Below are positions 9,537-23,279 of a stretch of 64,000 bases of DNA, in pieces. The stretch spans positions 16,728,001 to 16,792,000 of the forward strand of contig NC_135055.1 in the NCBI RefSeq assembly GCF_051014685.1. The letters run 5' to 3'. Within the stretch, counting starts at the first letter, position 1; each line of letters begins with the position of its first letter. Made by a program: the position numbers and the translations under genes. A model generated the notes under the pieces. The model searched no databases, was not told the origin of the DNA, and worked only from the letters and a program-made list of their open reading frames with translations. Origin of the DNA: Ptiloglossa arizonensis (Eukaryota; Arthropoda; Insecta; Hymenoptera; Colletidae).

Positions 9537-12500
9537 CGAGATGCAAATTTTCTCAAACGTTATCGCACACCAGACGCATTTATCGGATTTATCGAGGTAT
9601 TTACGCAACCAGCCGCGACGCGATAAGTCCCAATGACGTAACGCGCTCAGGTATTGTACAATCATGCGCGGATCAACGAGTTGCAATTTAGTCGCGAATC
9701 GAGAGACTCACGAAACTCGTCGCGTTGATTGCTAGGTCGATACAAGGGGTTCACGATCGTTTCGCTTGTGATCCGAGTCTTGCGGACGGTTGGTTTCTAT
9801 TTCCGAATTGTTCGAAAAAGGAAGCGGTTTCGAGTCGGTTCCCAGTCGGATAGAAATAGCTTGTCGTCGATGACAAATTTCAGATGAATTGGGATCGGGG
9901 AAAATCGAATCTAACGATTCGACGAGGAATGTCGCTTATGTTTCTCGAGAGATCTGGACAATCGCCGATGACGGCTTCTCGATGTTTTTCTTTTAAATTG
10001 TTCAAAGGAGGAAGTATTTATTTGGTTCGTCGTAGACGTGGTTTGTTGTTTAGAATATTTTTCACGAGGTTCGGTAGGTGGAGATCGTATTTGATTCAGG
10101 ATCGGTTGGTTTCTCGAGAGCTTACCGAAAATTATGCAATTCTTGAAAATGCATCGTACGATGCAAATGTCAAGAATGGTTCGTTCTTCGTGTAGCCACT
10201 CCTTTCGAATTGACCGCGGTGAAACACTACGCGAACCGAAGTAAAGAGAAAATTAGGCTCGCGTTAGAAATATTGCTACGTTTCTCGAAAGCTCGAGAAA
10301 AATTATGCAACCGTTGAGAATGCATCGCGAAAGGTGTTTATATTTCTTGTATCGTCCAGACAGTTTTGTGCATTTATGGCGCGCAAGAATACGAGAAACA
10401 TACGCGCGCGAATCTGCACTTATGCAAAATAAAATATTAACTTTATTGTCGGAATACTTATCGTAAACTTCGCTTTGTTCGTGAAAATCTGTTTAGCACA
10501 ATACTTGGGTAGTTTTAAACGGTTGATTCAGTTCGAATAATAATGTAACAGCAGTGTTCGCGTGTAAAGTAAATAAATAAAAACTCTTTATTACGAAAGA
10601 GGCTTTTATCTCGCTGTACGTTAATGCGTGCAGTTTTATTTCAATAGATTCGCTCGGATTTCTCGTTCCCTCGGTTTCACACGCGCGGTTCTTCGTGCTT
10701 GTAATTCGCCATTCTGCACCCTTGCACATGCACCGTGCGCTTGCACTTTTGTCGAATTTAGAAAAAATTGTTTCCACGTTGACGATCATTCTATTCGTTC
10801 GCGAAACACATTCTGGTTACGTTACGGGTGTTTCTTTTTTTTTTTTCGTATTAGCGTACACCATAAATTTATACAGTCTACGGTCCAATTGTTATCGATG
10901 TACAATGGAAACGATCGAGCATCAAACATCCGCGTTATGTGTCGGAATATTCGACAAAGTTATCGGCATCAATACGGTCCTGTGTCGTTTAATCCGAAGA
11001 CATCGTACAATATCTTATTTATCTTGCGGTTTACAAAATAATCTAGTAAGATAACATTCCAAGTAATGCACGTATATTACTGTATTGTGATTCACGCCTT
11101 TGATTAGTTTTAATGAGTTTTATCTCGGATGTAGGTATGCATTGTCTTTCTTGAATAATTGAAAGTCGTCTGAAATTAATGCAAATAATGATTTATATAT
11201 GTCTTTGTGATACCGTGTGACCAAACAAAACTGCTGAAATGGACTTGAAATTCTATCTTGGAATTTGAAAAAAAAAAAACAAACTAGAACGTTGATTCGT
11301 TGCATCTATGGAAAAAGGTTACGAAGAAGTATTTAAGTATTTAAGATTGCAAGGGTTGATAAGAGTAATTTGTAAATTATAGAGATGTAGATATCAGAAA
11401 GAGATACAATTTTTGTTTAAACTATTCTTCGCTGTCTAAACTAATCTTCGTCATTTTGGGGATATCTCTCAAGGAAGAAAACTTTGCATTTCTTCAAAGG
11501 GTGACTTCACCCCCGTGAAAAGGTATACTGACCCCAAGAAAATGGTCCCCTAATAATTTCTGTGCAACGTAACATTATCTCAGTTAATTGCTAGAAATAT
11601 ACTCAAATCACTCCCCTAGATATCCAAAAAGAAATGTTACACGCAAAAAATTACACTAGTAACTAAAAATCAGGTGAACCTAAAACTTTGAAGGAACAAT
11701 ACCCAATAATTCCTCAGTATCGTAACATCGCTCTACAAATACCTCTCCAAAATTCTCAAAAAATATCACTCTCCGCAAGAATCAATTTCCAATACGTTCG
11801 AGCAACAATGCGCAACAATTCCTCTAGAACGTACAATTAAAAAACACGGAAATATGCGCAGATTGATCACCGACTCGATACTCCGTGCGATAAAAAAAAG
11901 AAAAAAAAAAAAAAATTACGTATTAGTAGTAAGTCCGCGTTCGTAGCAACCTTTCCTCCCAAGAATACATTAACTCGCGACCGCGAGGGGTTGGAGCGCG
12001 CCATTACAAACCTTTTAAACCGTCTCTCTCGATTTCCCGAAAAGTTGGCTCAGTAACGAAACCGGAGATCGAGAAACAAACGAACGTGCGTCATGTCAGC
12101 CGTTATTTGTACGCGCAAGAAACACGAAACGTATCCCCGTGCGTTTTTGGGGGAAAATCGTGGCGAGCGTTCGATCCGTCAGCTGTCAATGGTGTGCTGC
12201 TCTTTGCTCCCTCCGTTTGCGTGCATTCGACACCCCCGCTGCAACCTTGCCGCAGCTTTTGTTGTCCCAGAATGGGATGCATTGTGCACTCGTTTCCATT
12301 GTATCGGGACGCACGCAACCCCGGGTTAGCGAGAACGCGGTTACCTGAAACGAGCGTATCTACCGCGTCTAGGCAGTCAGCTCGCGTTTCCGTACGCAAA
12401 ACGCATGCCAATTGTAGCACGCGTTTTACGATGGGAAGCCGAGTTCCCTTTTAGAAGACGTTCGTTTCGCTACGCGTTCCTCGCCGCCGCGATCCGCGCC

Positions 12501-12699
12501 GCGATAAGGGGATTCCGCGCGGATAAATTCGCACAACGTGCGCGCGTTACCGCGCGAAAGAAATTTGTACTCTGGAGGAGAGGAATTAGCTCCCGAGCAG
12601 GGGGAAAAAAGGGAGATTCGTTCTTTAGAATTTTCTTTCGCTCGTTAACTTCCGTTTCTTTTTTTTTTCTTTTTTTTCTCGGAGTAAAAGCAACGGGGG
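9537..12699. other. Probable intron or intergenic sequence
   Basis: AT-richer, with no exon recognised. A diverged direct repeat of about 50 bp lies at 10111-10161 and 10284-10334 (spacing 173 bp). Both copies carry AAATTATGCAA and GAATGCATCG-like blocks, differing in the latter by one base. A poly-A tract lies at about 11890-11915. ORFs here are at most about 140 residues, and I see no domains in them. Confidence 0.5.
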
Positions 12700-13660
12700 G
12701 TGTGAGAGACACTATTTTATGGAGATTATTCAATTTGGATATTTTGCGTAGGTTGAGGATATTGTTACCGAGGAATTTTTGTCATTTTGGATAAAATGTA
12801 CAAGGAGATTTATTTCTTAGAATTTTATTTAGTAGACGAGCTCCGTTTTTTGAGGGTAAAAGTGAGAGGGTGTAAATGATTCTGTGGGAGTAGCACGGGA
12901 CACCATTTTGTGGAGATTATTTATTTTGGATATTTTGCGTAGGTTGAGGATATTGTTACCGAGGAATTTTTGTCATTTTGGATAAAATATACAAGGAGAT
13001 TTATTTCTTAGAATTTTATTTAGTAGACGAGCTCCGTTTTTGGGGGTAAAAGTGAGAGGGTGTAAATGATTCTGTGGGAGTGACACGGGACACCATTTTG
13101 CGGAGATTATTCAGTTTGGATCTTTTGCATAGGTTGTAATTCGTAGAATCTTGTTACTGAAGAATTTTTGTTATTTTGGATCAAAGAAACAAAGAGATTC
13201 GTTTCTTAGAATTTGATTTACTCGAGCTCCGTTTTTTGGAGTAAAAGTGAGAGGGGTGTAAATGATTTTATGGGAGTGACATGGGACATCATTTTGCGGA
13301 GATTATTCAGTTTGGATCTTTTGCATAGGTTGAGAATCTTGTTACCGAAGAATTTTTATTATTTTTGATGAAGGAAAGTAGGAAATTCTTGTACGGGAGA
13401 GACACCATTTTATGGAGACTATTTTCTTTCTTGATGTTTCGCGCGGGTCTTGAGACTACTGTCAGCGAAGAATTTCTGTTACTTTGAATCGGAGAAGCAA
13501 GGAGATTTACTGCTCGGAATCTGTTTAGTGTTTTTGAGGTAAAAATGAAACATGTACATGTGATAACTTTATTGAAAGACGGGAGCACACGTTTTGAGTC
13601 GCGTATATCTTGCCACAAACAAGGAGATTTACTATTTGGAATCTGTTGGCTCACAGACTC
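12700..13660. repeat. Tandem array, about 190 bp unit, 4 copies plus degenerate fragments
   Basis: The landmark TTTGGATATTTTGCG and its variant TTTGGATCTTTTGCAT recur with GGA at 12737, 12928, 13118 and 13314 (spacings 191, 190 and 196). Copies share GAGATTATT, GAGCTCCGTTTTT, AAAGTGAGAGGG and ACACCATTTTGCGG. Beyond 13400 the units are shortened and diverged. Copies 1 and 2 are the most alike, which suggests recent local duplication. Confidence 0.85.
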
Positions 13661-16193
13661 TTTGGTATTCAAAATCAGAACAAACACACGTTTCGACTGA
13701 AGTAACTTCATCCAAGTATACGAAACGTCATTCAACGTAAATTATACATTTTTCCATATTTTATGTAAATCGAGAATTCCGTTACCGATCAGTTCCCCTA
13801 ATTTTGCATCGAAGAACTCGTCCAAGTGCTTTCACTCTAATAGCAAATGAACACGATACGCGAGTCATTATTTTCCATTTCAATGCCCTCGACTTTTGTT
13901 GTATCGAAAATGACGGATGAAAAACTATGGTGTAACCGTTCCGTCTACACTTTAATTTATCGAAATTGATGGTTTCATTGATTTGGAGCGGTCTGTAGAA
14001 GATTACACCGTGATAATCCTCACCGTTTATCAGCGTCTTCCCCGGACGAAGATTCCGTTCTCTTATTTTCTATCCCGCTTCGAAATCTTAAACGACGAAC
14101 GCAGTTACACTATTATTTTTATTTCTATATAAACCGAGAACTCTAACGAACCTACGCTCTCTTCGATTCTCACCTTGTAAAACGTTACAATTGCGACAAT
14201 ACACTCTTCGTGTAATACGCAAACATTAGTTCAGGCACTGTAGCGTCTTAATAATAATTCTGATAAGAGTAGTATCCGTAATCGATCCAAGATCTCAACA
14301 TTCTATCTTACAACAATGCTCGAGTCTTCTAACTCAATATTAAAATAACTAGCGTTACGATAACTATTACAACATCGTTATTAAACATTCGCATCTAATT
14401 TCAGAAAACATCATCTTCGCAAAGATATCGACAATTCTCACCATTATAATATTTTTCAAAAAATCAAATAATTCTCAGTACTCCGACACCTTCGTTCGTA
14501 TATCATTACAACATTGTTCGATTCTATACGACATTAGAATAACTAACGTTATCGTAAATACAATCGTTCACTCTGAGCAAACGATTGACTAAAACGATTT
14601 CGATAGGTCCTCTTCAGTACTTATCCGAAGCGAATCGAGCGTCTCGATAGATTTTCTGTATTCACGATACGATTACCCGAATGACGAACCCATTTTCCGT
14701 CGAATCGGTACGTGTTACATTCTTATCGTTAACTGGAACGATAACAAGAGTTATTCAGTGGAAAGGAATAGTGGCTGTTCGTTAATTGAGCGCCGCTCTT
14801 CATGATCGTAGCTTATCTAAAAAATCTGTCCCTATCGTATCTGCGTCTGAGCCGATCAAAGTGTGTCAGTAATTTGCGCATTATTAACCGCTTGACTCAT
14901 ACTCGACGACAGATTTCGTTGGCGGGTAACATCCGAAGTTGAAGTGGTCGTGACTCACGGATTCGTAGATTTTCGATGATTCTTCAACGTTCGCGAATCG
15001 AGCACTTGAACGACTACGGAATCGTGCAAAGGTACGAAGAGAAAAAACGAAAAAACAGAAAAATCTTCTCCTCCCGAATGGCACGTGCCTGAAATGACGA
15101 ACACGTGGACACCGTGCAATAGTTAAATCCCATCGATAAGAAAACAAAACGAGCCGGCGGCGAACGCTGGAAAAACGCGGCACGTCGCATCGACGACGCC
15201 GATAAACCGGCTGATTATTCCGTAAAAACTAAATATTATTGTATTTATATCAGCCCGATGCGTTCGAGTTATCTGTCGTGTTTATTATCGCGGTGTAATG
15301 TGTGCTGGCGTCGCGAGCCGCGATAGCCGGGGCGAAAATAAGAGTGATCGTAATTAAAATGATACCGCGCGGCACCATTATCTGATTCTAAACAGCACCG
15401 TAGGATCTTTATTAGTTTCAATAAAATGCAGTGTAAACAGCGCCTCGCTGAATGGCCTGATAAGCCCGGTAACGAGCTCTCCGCGTCGACGATGGCGAAA
15501 TCTGGGGAAAAAGAATTTAAAAAAAAAAAAAAGAAAGAAAAGAAAAAAAAATTGGTAGAAGAGAAAAGGAAAATTGTAATAATCGCGACGCGGGTGAACC
15601 GAGGGGGACGAAATGTAGGTATTGTTGATCGTGATAAAGCCCCCTCGCTCGTGAACACATCGGTTAATGGTAATCGTGGACGTCGAGTAGTTCGCCGTGA
15701 TAATCGGCCGATAGTTCAGGGAAAGTGAATAACGGAAAAATGATCATCGATTTCGTATCGTCGATAAACCAACGCCCCGAGTACATTACGATTAATCGAC
15801 GGTGGCAATTACGTTCCGTTCGCTTGGTTCCGATCGTTCCCGGTACCCCGTTTATAAGAGAGGCGTGCGCAGCGCGCCCTCTCGGTGTAATTGCGCCAAT
15901 ATTCAAAAATACGAAACGTAGAAATAAAAGCTGGCCGCGCCGCGAACCAGCCAGCGAGCCGCGCGAGCGGCATGGAAGAAAAATAAAAACTTGCCGCCCC
16001 GATATCGTATCTCGTCGATAAGGTCTTAGCTCTCTAAGGCTTGTTTGAATAAATATTCCACGTAAGCGCGTGATCGTGCGGTTATTTTCGATGAGCGACG
16101 CGATACGACGAAAAATCCATTTTTCGAAGTGAAATCGTAGAGTGCTCCAGATAATAATCTTACGTAACGCCGATTTCGTTCCGCTAGTAGGTA
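13661..16193. other. Non-coding sequence, no gene recognised
   Basis: AT-rich to about 14870, then more CpG-containing to 16030, with a poly-A/purine tract at about 15515-15555. The more complex part, about 15180-16020, could hold regulatory sequence. No exon could be supported; the opposing ORFs there are short and lack domains. Confidence 0.5.
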
Positions 16194-17919
16194 TACAGGG
16201 TGATTCGGAATTACACGGATTATAAGGGGGCGGGGTGTAAAAATTTGTACAGTGAGACGAGTGAAAAATGTCTTACGAACTCGTATGTCTTTGGTTCTCG
16301 AATTTCGGACGATCGTGGAAAATGTTCAAAGTGTTCGTTTCGAGCTTCGATCTTTTCGTATTCGATCGTCTGTTCGACGAAGACGAAACAATGTACTGTG
16401 CGGAGTTGAGAAGTTGACGTGTGCAAGAAATCGAGAATCGGTCGATTTTCGAAGGACTGTGACCAACAGCTAGTGAAAATTGATGTCCGTGTTCTTTTAC
16501 AAAATGATGCTACGGCTCGTTTAATTCAGGAGTCATCTTTTCGGTTCCCACCTGTACACTATCTGCGAGAAAGGATAGGAAATGTGAAACTGTTCGTGGA
16601 ACTGTGAACGTTTTCTTCGATCGTCCATAACTCGAAAATTAAAGTATATAGCATATATGTTCGTAAAAGGTTTTTTGCTCGAGAAAAAGGACACTATCCG
16701 TTCCTCTTGGATTTCAGTGTACTTGCAGGATAGTAGACTATAGGTCGCCGGTTGGGATGCGTGGAACGTTGGACGCAGATACTCGGTAATTTCCAAGATA
16801 CGAGTAATCGAAACTCGATATACCTTGGGTTACACTTGTATCGACGTGTATCGATGTGTATATCGACTTATCGTCGAGATGGTTGCGCCGTAAATGTTAA
16901 GTCGAGTAATTCGGTGTCCTATCAACGGGAACACGTACTAAAAGTAACCAATAACGTGCACCGTATTAAATAACAAATTGTTTTCGAGAGAAAACATAGT
17001 ATACCGTTCAGAGATCCGTGTAACGACACTCACGGTACACATATTAGAGCAGAAATTACAACTTGCGCAACTTTGATTATCCGTATCGTCACAATTATCG
17101 TGTATCTACATTTAACGTTCCACAGATCGCAACGTCTACCTAATCTCTACCATTTTGCAAAGCCTCGTTAAAATCGGAGGTATACAATTTGGATCGTTCC
17201 CTCGTTCCCGCGTAAATAATTATCAATTAATATAAATAATCTATAATTCCTTATAAATGCTTCAAGTTTGTAATTTATACACATACATGTATTTAACGCG
17301 TTAAACGTAACGATGATCTCTGAGGATCGGTGCTCCAAAGTTACGATTCTCTATAACGCTTACGATACTTGTAAACTTTGAAATAGCATCACTCTCGTTC
17401 GCGATACCACAAAATAACAAGTACAAATATCGAGGACATCCTTAACATCAGAACTAACATATTTTCGGTACACGATTCAGAAATACGTGTCTCTAGTTTA
17501 CGGAGTAAATATATATCCAACCGTTAAACTCTACGCTAACTCCCTATACTTAACAATAGACATACCAGCCAGTCGAAATAACAATTTTCGACTGCATTTA
17601 CAAAACAATTTACTTCAAATTCCATGGTACATTTTCAAAAAGAAACAATTTCACGACTTTTACCTTAAACGCGTTACGACTTTCGCTGTTCTGTACACAA
17701 TCAATTCCATAAGTTCGTCTTTCCCCACTTGCAACGCGAAAGTGGTAAGACACTTTCTTTCGAAAATACGTTAGAAAATTTCAAGTAAATTTCTTCGTGA
17801 AAGAAACCGTTCGAAACCGGTTACATCGACCGACACGAGTCCAACGTCGTTAAAAACTGCAGAAAAGCAACACTCACCCCCCGAAAAACTCGCGACACGT
17901 ATTTCCGAATCACCCTGTA
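16194..17919. mobile_element. Putative non-autonomous DNA transposon with terminal inverted repeats, TA target duplication
   Basis: The left end reads TACAGGGTGATTCGGAA (16194-16210). The right end is its exact reverse complement, TTCCGAATCACCCTGTA (17903-17919). Behind these 17 bp both termini continue with a TAC and then a G-rich block (GGGGGCGGGG on the left, CGGGGGGTG on the right, read inward), so the similarity goes beyond the perfect repeat. CAGGGTG-type ends bounded by TA fit a Tc1/mariner-like target preference. Inside are only short ORFs (at most 95 residues) with no transposase catalytic motif that I recognise, so it is probably non-autonomous or decayed. A chance inverted repeat is the alternative but is unlikely at 17 bp with TA on both sides. 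Confidence 0.65.
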
Positions 17920-20900
17920 GACCGTACAAGTACAGAGCTGGGGGACTCTCGCCATTCACCTGTCGCGCTCTTATCGCGTATCGATCTTCCCTCGTCGCGC
18001 GAATTTTCGCTTTCTCGTACTCGTCCTCGGAATTCGTCCGCGTAACAAAAGGGTTTCGAGGTCGCGATCGGTACCCTTTTGTCGCGGTTTCACCCCCGTA
18101 CGGTGGATATAATTACCGTCAGTGTGCCCCGTTCCTCGTACCATCGTGCTAATGTATGTTCCATAGGGGAGAATATAATTAATCCTGGCAAGGAACACGC
18201 GCGGGGACGGTGAGCTCGGGTGCTTATATCGGAGATGGCCGATTGGCGGTTCACGGGGCCCCGGGGAGGACCTGTTTCTCTCCGCTGCGTCGGGGGCCCC
18301 CCTCACCATCACCCCTACCCCCTACCTCCTCTTCCTCCTCCTCCTTCTCCTCCTCCCTCTTTCGTCCCCGTGTATTACGGTGTAACGCGATACGCGTTTG
18401 ATTCTATGTTATTTACGAGCAGGTGTACCTGCGCAACAATGTTTATCACATAATTAGATTCCACGCTCGGTGTGTGTGAGCGCGTGCGCGCGCACCCTAG
18501 CGCGCAATCTTTATCCGGCGCGCACGGGCCTGGAAATGACGTTTCACCGCGCTAGGATGGTTCCACGGAGCCTCGATAACAATAATTTTCTTGGCTACGC
18601 TCTCCATATTGATTTCATCCGCGATGTGTGCCCCGGTACGTGCTCGTTTCTAACCCCTTTTGTTTCACCTAGACTCGTCTCGGGTAACGTTCCCTTTGTT
18701 CGACGTCTCGGCGACATAACCCCACCCCCTCCACCCTCCACCCCTACCACCACCGTCTACTATCTATCGGTATATCCGTGCTCTTCTTCGAAACGAGCCG
18801 CTGAAAGATATACACACCCGGTGCTTCGTTTTTCTCGAGAGGATCGATAAGTGTTCCCGGTTCCACCGACATCGAGCGCGCCCGGTAGAACTCCAGACGG
18901 AGATAACGATCGTCGATCGATCGGTAATCTCACGATTTCTGTTAATTATATACTGAGCTCGCCCGGCCACGTGCAATTAATTATGATAATATTCGACGGT
19001 GAGTGGAGCACGTCGCCCGGAGTTTTCCTGCCCTTTAACAGTTTAATCGACGATCGTCGCTGAACCGTCGCTAATCCCTGGTTTAATAAATCTGTCGACG
19101 CTTCCGACCGGATCGACCACGAGGGAAATGGATGATCACCGCGTGGAAATTTTTGGTGAATTTTTGGTCTACGTCGACCAAGAATTGTGGTCAATTTTTC
19201 TTTTTTTTTTTGTTTCTTTTCTTTTTCATTTTTATTCGCGATTTTACCCGGTAGAAATTTCGTACGCGAGGATATACGATGGAGAATGGAAGAGAGAGAT
19301 ATTATTCCAGACTTGTAATTTAAGTTGAAATCACGAGATGGTTAAATGATGGTAGATGCGAGAGGAAGACAAAATTGAGCGTCGTGTTTAGAGTTCGAAT
19401 AACAGGTCAATTTGAAATTTGATAGTGTAGCGAAGGAGTTAGATTTGGACAAGACGAAGCGACGAGAGTGAATTAAATAAATATATGAGAGTCTCGTCGA
19501 TAGAATATACGTACGATTGTACATTTCGTAACTCTTTTGGTCTTTGTGCGTCTCATGTGAAAAGACACCGTGTTACGAAACAAAATAAAACACGGGAATA
19601 CGTAGCGAAGTATTTGTGTATTTCACTTCGATTTACAGTGTAGTGTTCCTCTAAAACGGAAGCCAATAAAGTTACGAATTATAGGATGCTTATAGATAAA
19701 TCGTGTACGTGTTTTATCGACGAGATCACGTTCGACCCAAATCAATTGTCAGACTCCTATCTACTTGTTTAATTTACTCTTCTCCAATTTATCTTCGGAA
19801 ATATCAGGTTCTGTCTAAATATTTCTATATCCTCTCGAAGCTCCATTAAATTTTTAGCCTCCTTTACAACTTTAAGTGGAGACCGAAAAGGTTATAAATT
19901 ATAAAACAAATAGACATCGAGGCAAGGAGATTGCAAACAAGGTGGCTCGATTATCGAAAAGAAGTAGCAACGTCATCGAATTCACCGAAACGCTAGGAGA
20001 AACGAGAAGATGAATTTCGACAATCGAGAAGAACGACAGGGACCATAAATCGTATAAAAATCGATCGAGAAACTAGCAATGATCGATAAAATTTACTCAA
20101 TGGCGGATTTAGATTTATCGGAACCCGAAATGTTCGTTACGTCGAGAGACTCTTATCTTTTCATAAATGTCTCGTGAAAGCAAATGTCATTATTACAAAC
20201 GTACATTTCCTTCTTGAAACATCCTCGAACTAAAAACGCTGTAACTATACCTCCTACACGAATCATAATTTCTAAAAAGTCATCCACATTTGTCACCCAA
20301 GTTTCTAAATAACAATAATACAAGCATTCGTGGAAGCTTTTCTACACCGAAGCCTCGAACTAAAGTATCAAAGGGAGAAAAATTTTGCTTAATTCTTCAA
20401 TGACAAAAAAGTGTTTCTTCCACGCTCCTGAACAGTACTAAAATGAAAAACCAAACGAGTTCTCTAGTGTCCCTACCTAGTGTTTCGAAGCCAAAGCTTC
20501 GCGACAAAATTGCAACCAGCTTGTTTTTCAAGAATCGTAAAAAGTCTTCTTCCACGCCTTCGAAGTGTACCCGGTGCCAAGATCAGAATATCAACAAGAA
20601 CCCTTCGAAACGGTCCTACCTTCGTTCCTTTTCCTAAAAGATCCTACCTCTGGCGTAGAGCGATTGGTTAAACCGGTGATAGAAGACGCGAAACGAAGGA
20701 GCCAGAAGATTGCAGTAACACGGCCTTCGAAACGGCCGGTTCATTTGCGTTTCGAGGTGGCATCCTTTTCAAGCGAGATTGTAATTATTAGAAAGGGGCG
20801 GTCGCGTTCGCAGCCGATCTTCGTTAGCGAGAATCTCGCAAGAAAGGGAGCGGGTCCCGAGCTCTCTCGAGCGCCGTCGGATCACTCGCGTGCGGAAAAT

Positions 20901-21475
20901 TAGACGGCTCCTTTCCGATTCGTGAGAGCGTTCACGGTGGTGTACGCGTGTATACACACACATACACACACGCACGTTTCTTTCTGGTGGCCGCGACCAT
21001 GATCTTCAGTGATCTTCGAGTTTCGTGCGTCGACGACAGTTCCACGAACTCGTTTCCCTCGTACGAAACTTCGTGGATCCTACGGGACTTTCCTTCTTTC
21101 TTCGATCCACTTAACATTTTCATCGCTCGGTAATTCGTGACGGCCATTCCTCGAAATTGCCCCTACGTTATTCAGGGAGGGGGGATTACGGATCGATCGT
21201 TCGAAATCCGCGACACGCGCGTATACGAGCGAGAATAATGGACCAATCGCACTCGAGACCACCGATCGCGCAGTTCGGGAGATGGAAGCGTCGAAAAAAA
21301 AAGTTTCGGAGCGCGAGAAATCGGTGTTCCTCTTCTCCTTGTTCGTTCAACGTTAAGCTTATGTTGTACAGGGGATACGCTTTCGTGAAATTGTAACTAC
21401 GAAAAGAGATTTTTGTCGTTGAATTTCGAAAATCTACAATGCACGCGCGGTTCGATGGTTCGAAGGTTTATGGGT
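17920..21475. other. Non-coding sequence, no gene recognised
   Basis: CpG-rich near 17920-18720 and 20640-21150, AT-rich at about 19300-20440. It contains a CCTCCT-type pyrimidine tract (18305-18362), a poly-T tract (19198-19215) and a CAGGTGTACCTG motif at 18420-18431. ORFs are short and opposed. One (20443-20637) starts with ATG but shows no domain. Confidence 0.5.
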
Positions 21476-21489
21476 TTACTTTATAACGT

Positions 21490-21940
21490 GGAGAACCTCG
21501 GAGAGGAAATAGAGGAACGTTTGTGTTTAATAAGAGAATATTTCTGTGGAATCTTTAACTTACGTAGGTTATTTCTGGAGTTAGGTAGCCAATATTTGAG
21601 TAGTTGCTTATATCGTGGAGATTAGATGCTTACAACGAAGAGAACGTTGGAGATGTGTTGGAATAGAGGAATGTTTGTGTTTAATAAGGGAACATTTCTG
21701 TGGAATCTTCAACTTATGTAGGTTATTTCTGGAGTTAGGTAGCCAATATTTGAGTAGTTGCTTATATCGTGGAGGTTAGATACTTACAACGAAGAGAACG
21801 TCGGAGATGAGTGGGAATAGAAGATTGTTCGTGTTTAATAAGAATATTTCTGTGGAATCTTCAACTTATGTAGGTTACCTTCGTAGTTAGGTAGCCAATA
21901 CTCGGTTAGTTGCTTATATCGTGAAGGATAGAAATGTGGT
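21490..21940. repeat. Tandem array, about 153 bp unit, 3 copies
   Basis: AGTTAGGTAGCCAATA recurs with AGCC at 21587, 21741 and 21893 (spacings 154 and 152). Copies share TTTCTGTGGAATCTT, CTTA(C/T)GTAGGTTA and TAGTTGCTTATATCGTG. Copies 1 and 2 are very similar; copy 3 is more diverged. The 70-residue ORF at 21413-21625 lies largely inside and is probably not a gene. Confidence 0.9.
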
Positions 21941-22762
21941 AGCAAGATCGGAGTATTCCTTCGATTCTCACATTAGAATTACCCTCCAGTGTTATTCCGG
22001 GAAACAATTATCTTTCTTCATAATTATATATAAGTGGGTATAATTGAAAACATCGTTCAGGTACCTGATCCCTCGACTGTTTTAAAATATTCATTTTGAA
22101 CATCCTACAAAAATAACCACACGTCGTGATACACCGGTACCCGTGAGTCTCTCATCTTGAGTAATTCACCACGAATAGTTTCGCGTTTGACCATCATCGA
22201 ATCGTTTACAAAATCATATTTGAAACATTCTGGGCTCGTCCACCTTCGTTTCGAGCAATCCGTCGTAAATAATTCCGTAAATAAAATCGAACAGCCCGAA
22301 TCGTTCGCAAAATTTTCCTCGAAGCGTTCCATGGCAAGTGGACCCGATCCACCATTTGTATTTCGTATCGTAGACTCGAGAATCGAACTCGTGGAAATGA
22401 TCAACAACCCGATTGATTTTCTCAACGAAGTTACCGAAGCGACCCGAGTCGCGTTCTCGCGCGTATTCATCGTCATCCACGTACAAAAACCGCCGGTTTG
22501 TTGACAGTGCAACCGCGCTCGATTAATCCCGCCTGAATAATATATTTATTTTCGCGATTTGCGTCGCTATCGAGCCGAGTGAAACGGCCTTTTATCGATC
22601 GACAATCTCGCGCGTCACTTGAGAAATGAAGGCTTGGCACGGCTCGCGAGATAAAACGACGACTGCTCGGCCGTTGGGCGGGCGTGCGAGAAAGAAAGGC
22701 GACGACCGGAAACGCGCGTCCCGGCTCGACTAACACGCGTTCCAACCTTCGTGTAAATTTCG

Positions 22763-23215
22763 TAGGCTAACGCAAACTCGAATGAATAATGCGCCGGCCT
22801 ATTTGGGTGTTTCCGGGGATGGTCGTCGCGAGATTGCGCTCTATTCTCGACCGGTACATTCCACGGACTCCGGTATATTCGACTCGCAAGGTAAACTTTT
22901 ACGTTTTCAAAAGTTAAACTCGACCCGACAGAGTACTGCACCCACCGATCGGAGATCTCCGTATCCTTCGAGTTGTTCTCGTAGCGTTTCGATCGAAGAA
23001 ACAAACGAGTCGATCGAATCGACGCGTGCACGCTCCGGAAAAGCGACTTGTGTTTACAAAGCGTGTATCGATCCTCTCGGGACACCTCTGTTCCGAACTA
23101 GCGAGTTTCGTAGAGTAAGACGAAACTCGAATCCACGAGGTAACGGCCTGTACGGGTGTTTCCGGGGACGGTCGATGCGAGATTGCGCTCTAAAATCCAT
23201 GAAAATTCCACAGCC
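22763..23215. repeat. Direct repeat pair, about 90 bp, 347 bp apart
   Basis: Copies begin at 22763 and 23110. Shared blocks are AAACTCGAAT, GGGTGTTTCCGGGGA, CGGTCG/TGGTCG, and CGAGATTGCGCTCTA. Similarity fades on either side. The ORFs across it (163 residues on +, 156 on -) are probably chance. Confidence 0.7.
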
Positions 23216-23279
23216 ACGAGCGATACGATGCTCGCTGGTTAGCTCCCGTTTACGAATTCCACGGTTTAATTGAATCGAG

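Noticed and set aside
9531..9691. Continuation of the main ORF past the donor
   Set aside because: The sequence loses protein-like character right after a strong GTGAGC donor; intron retention is possible but not supported.
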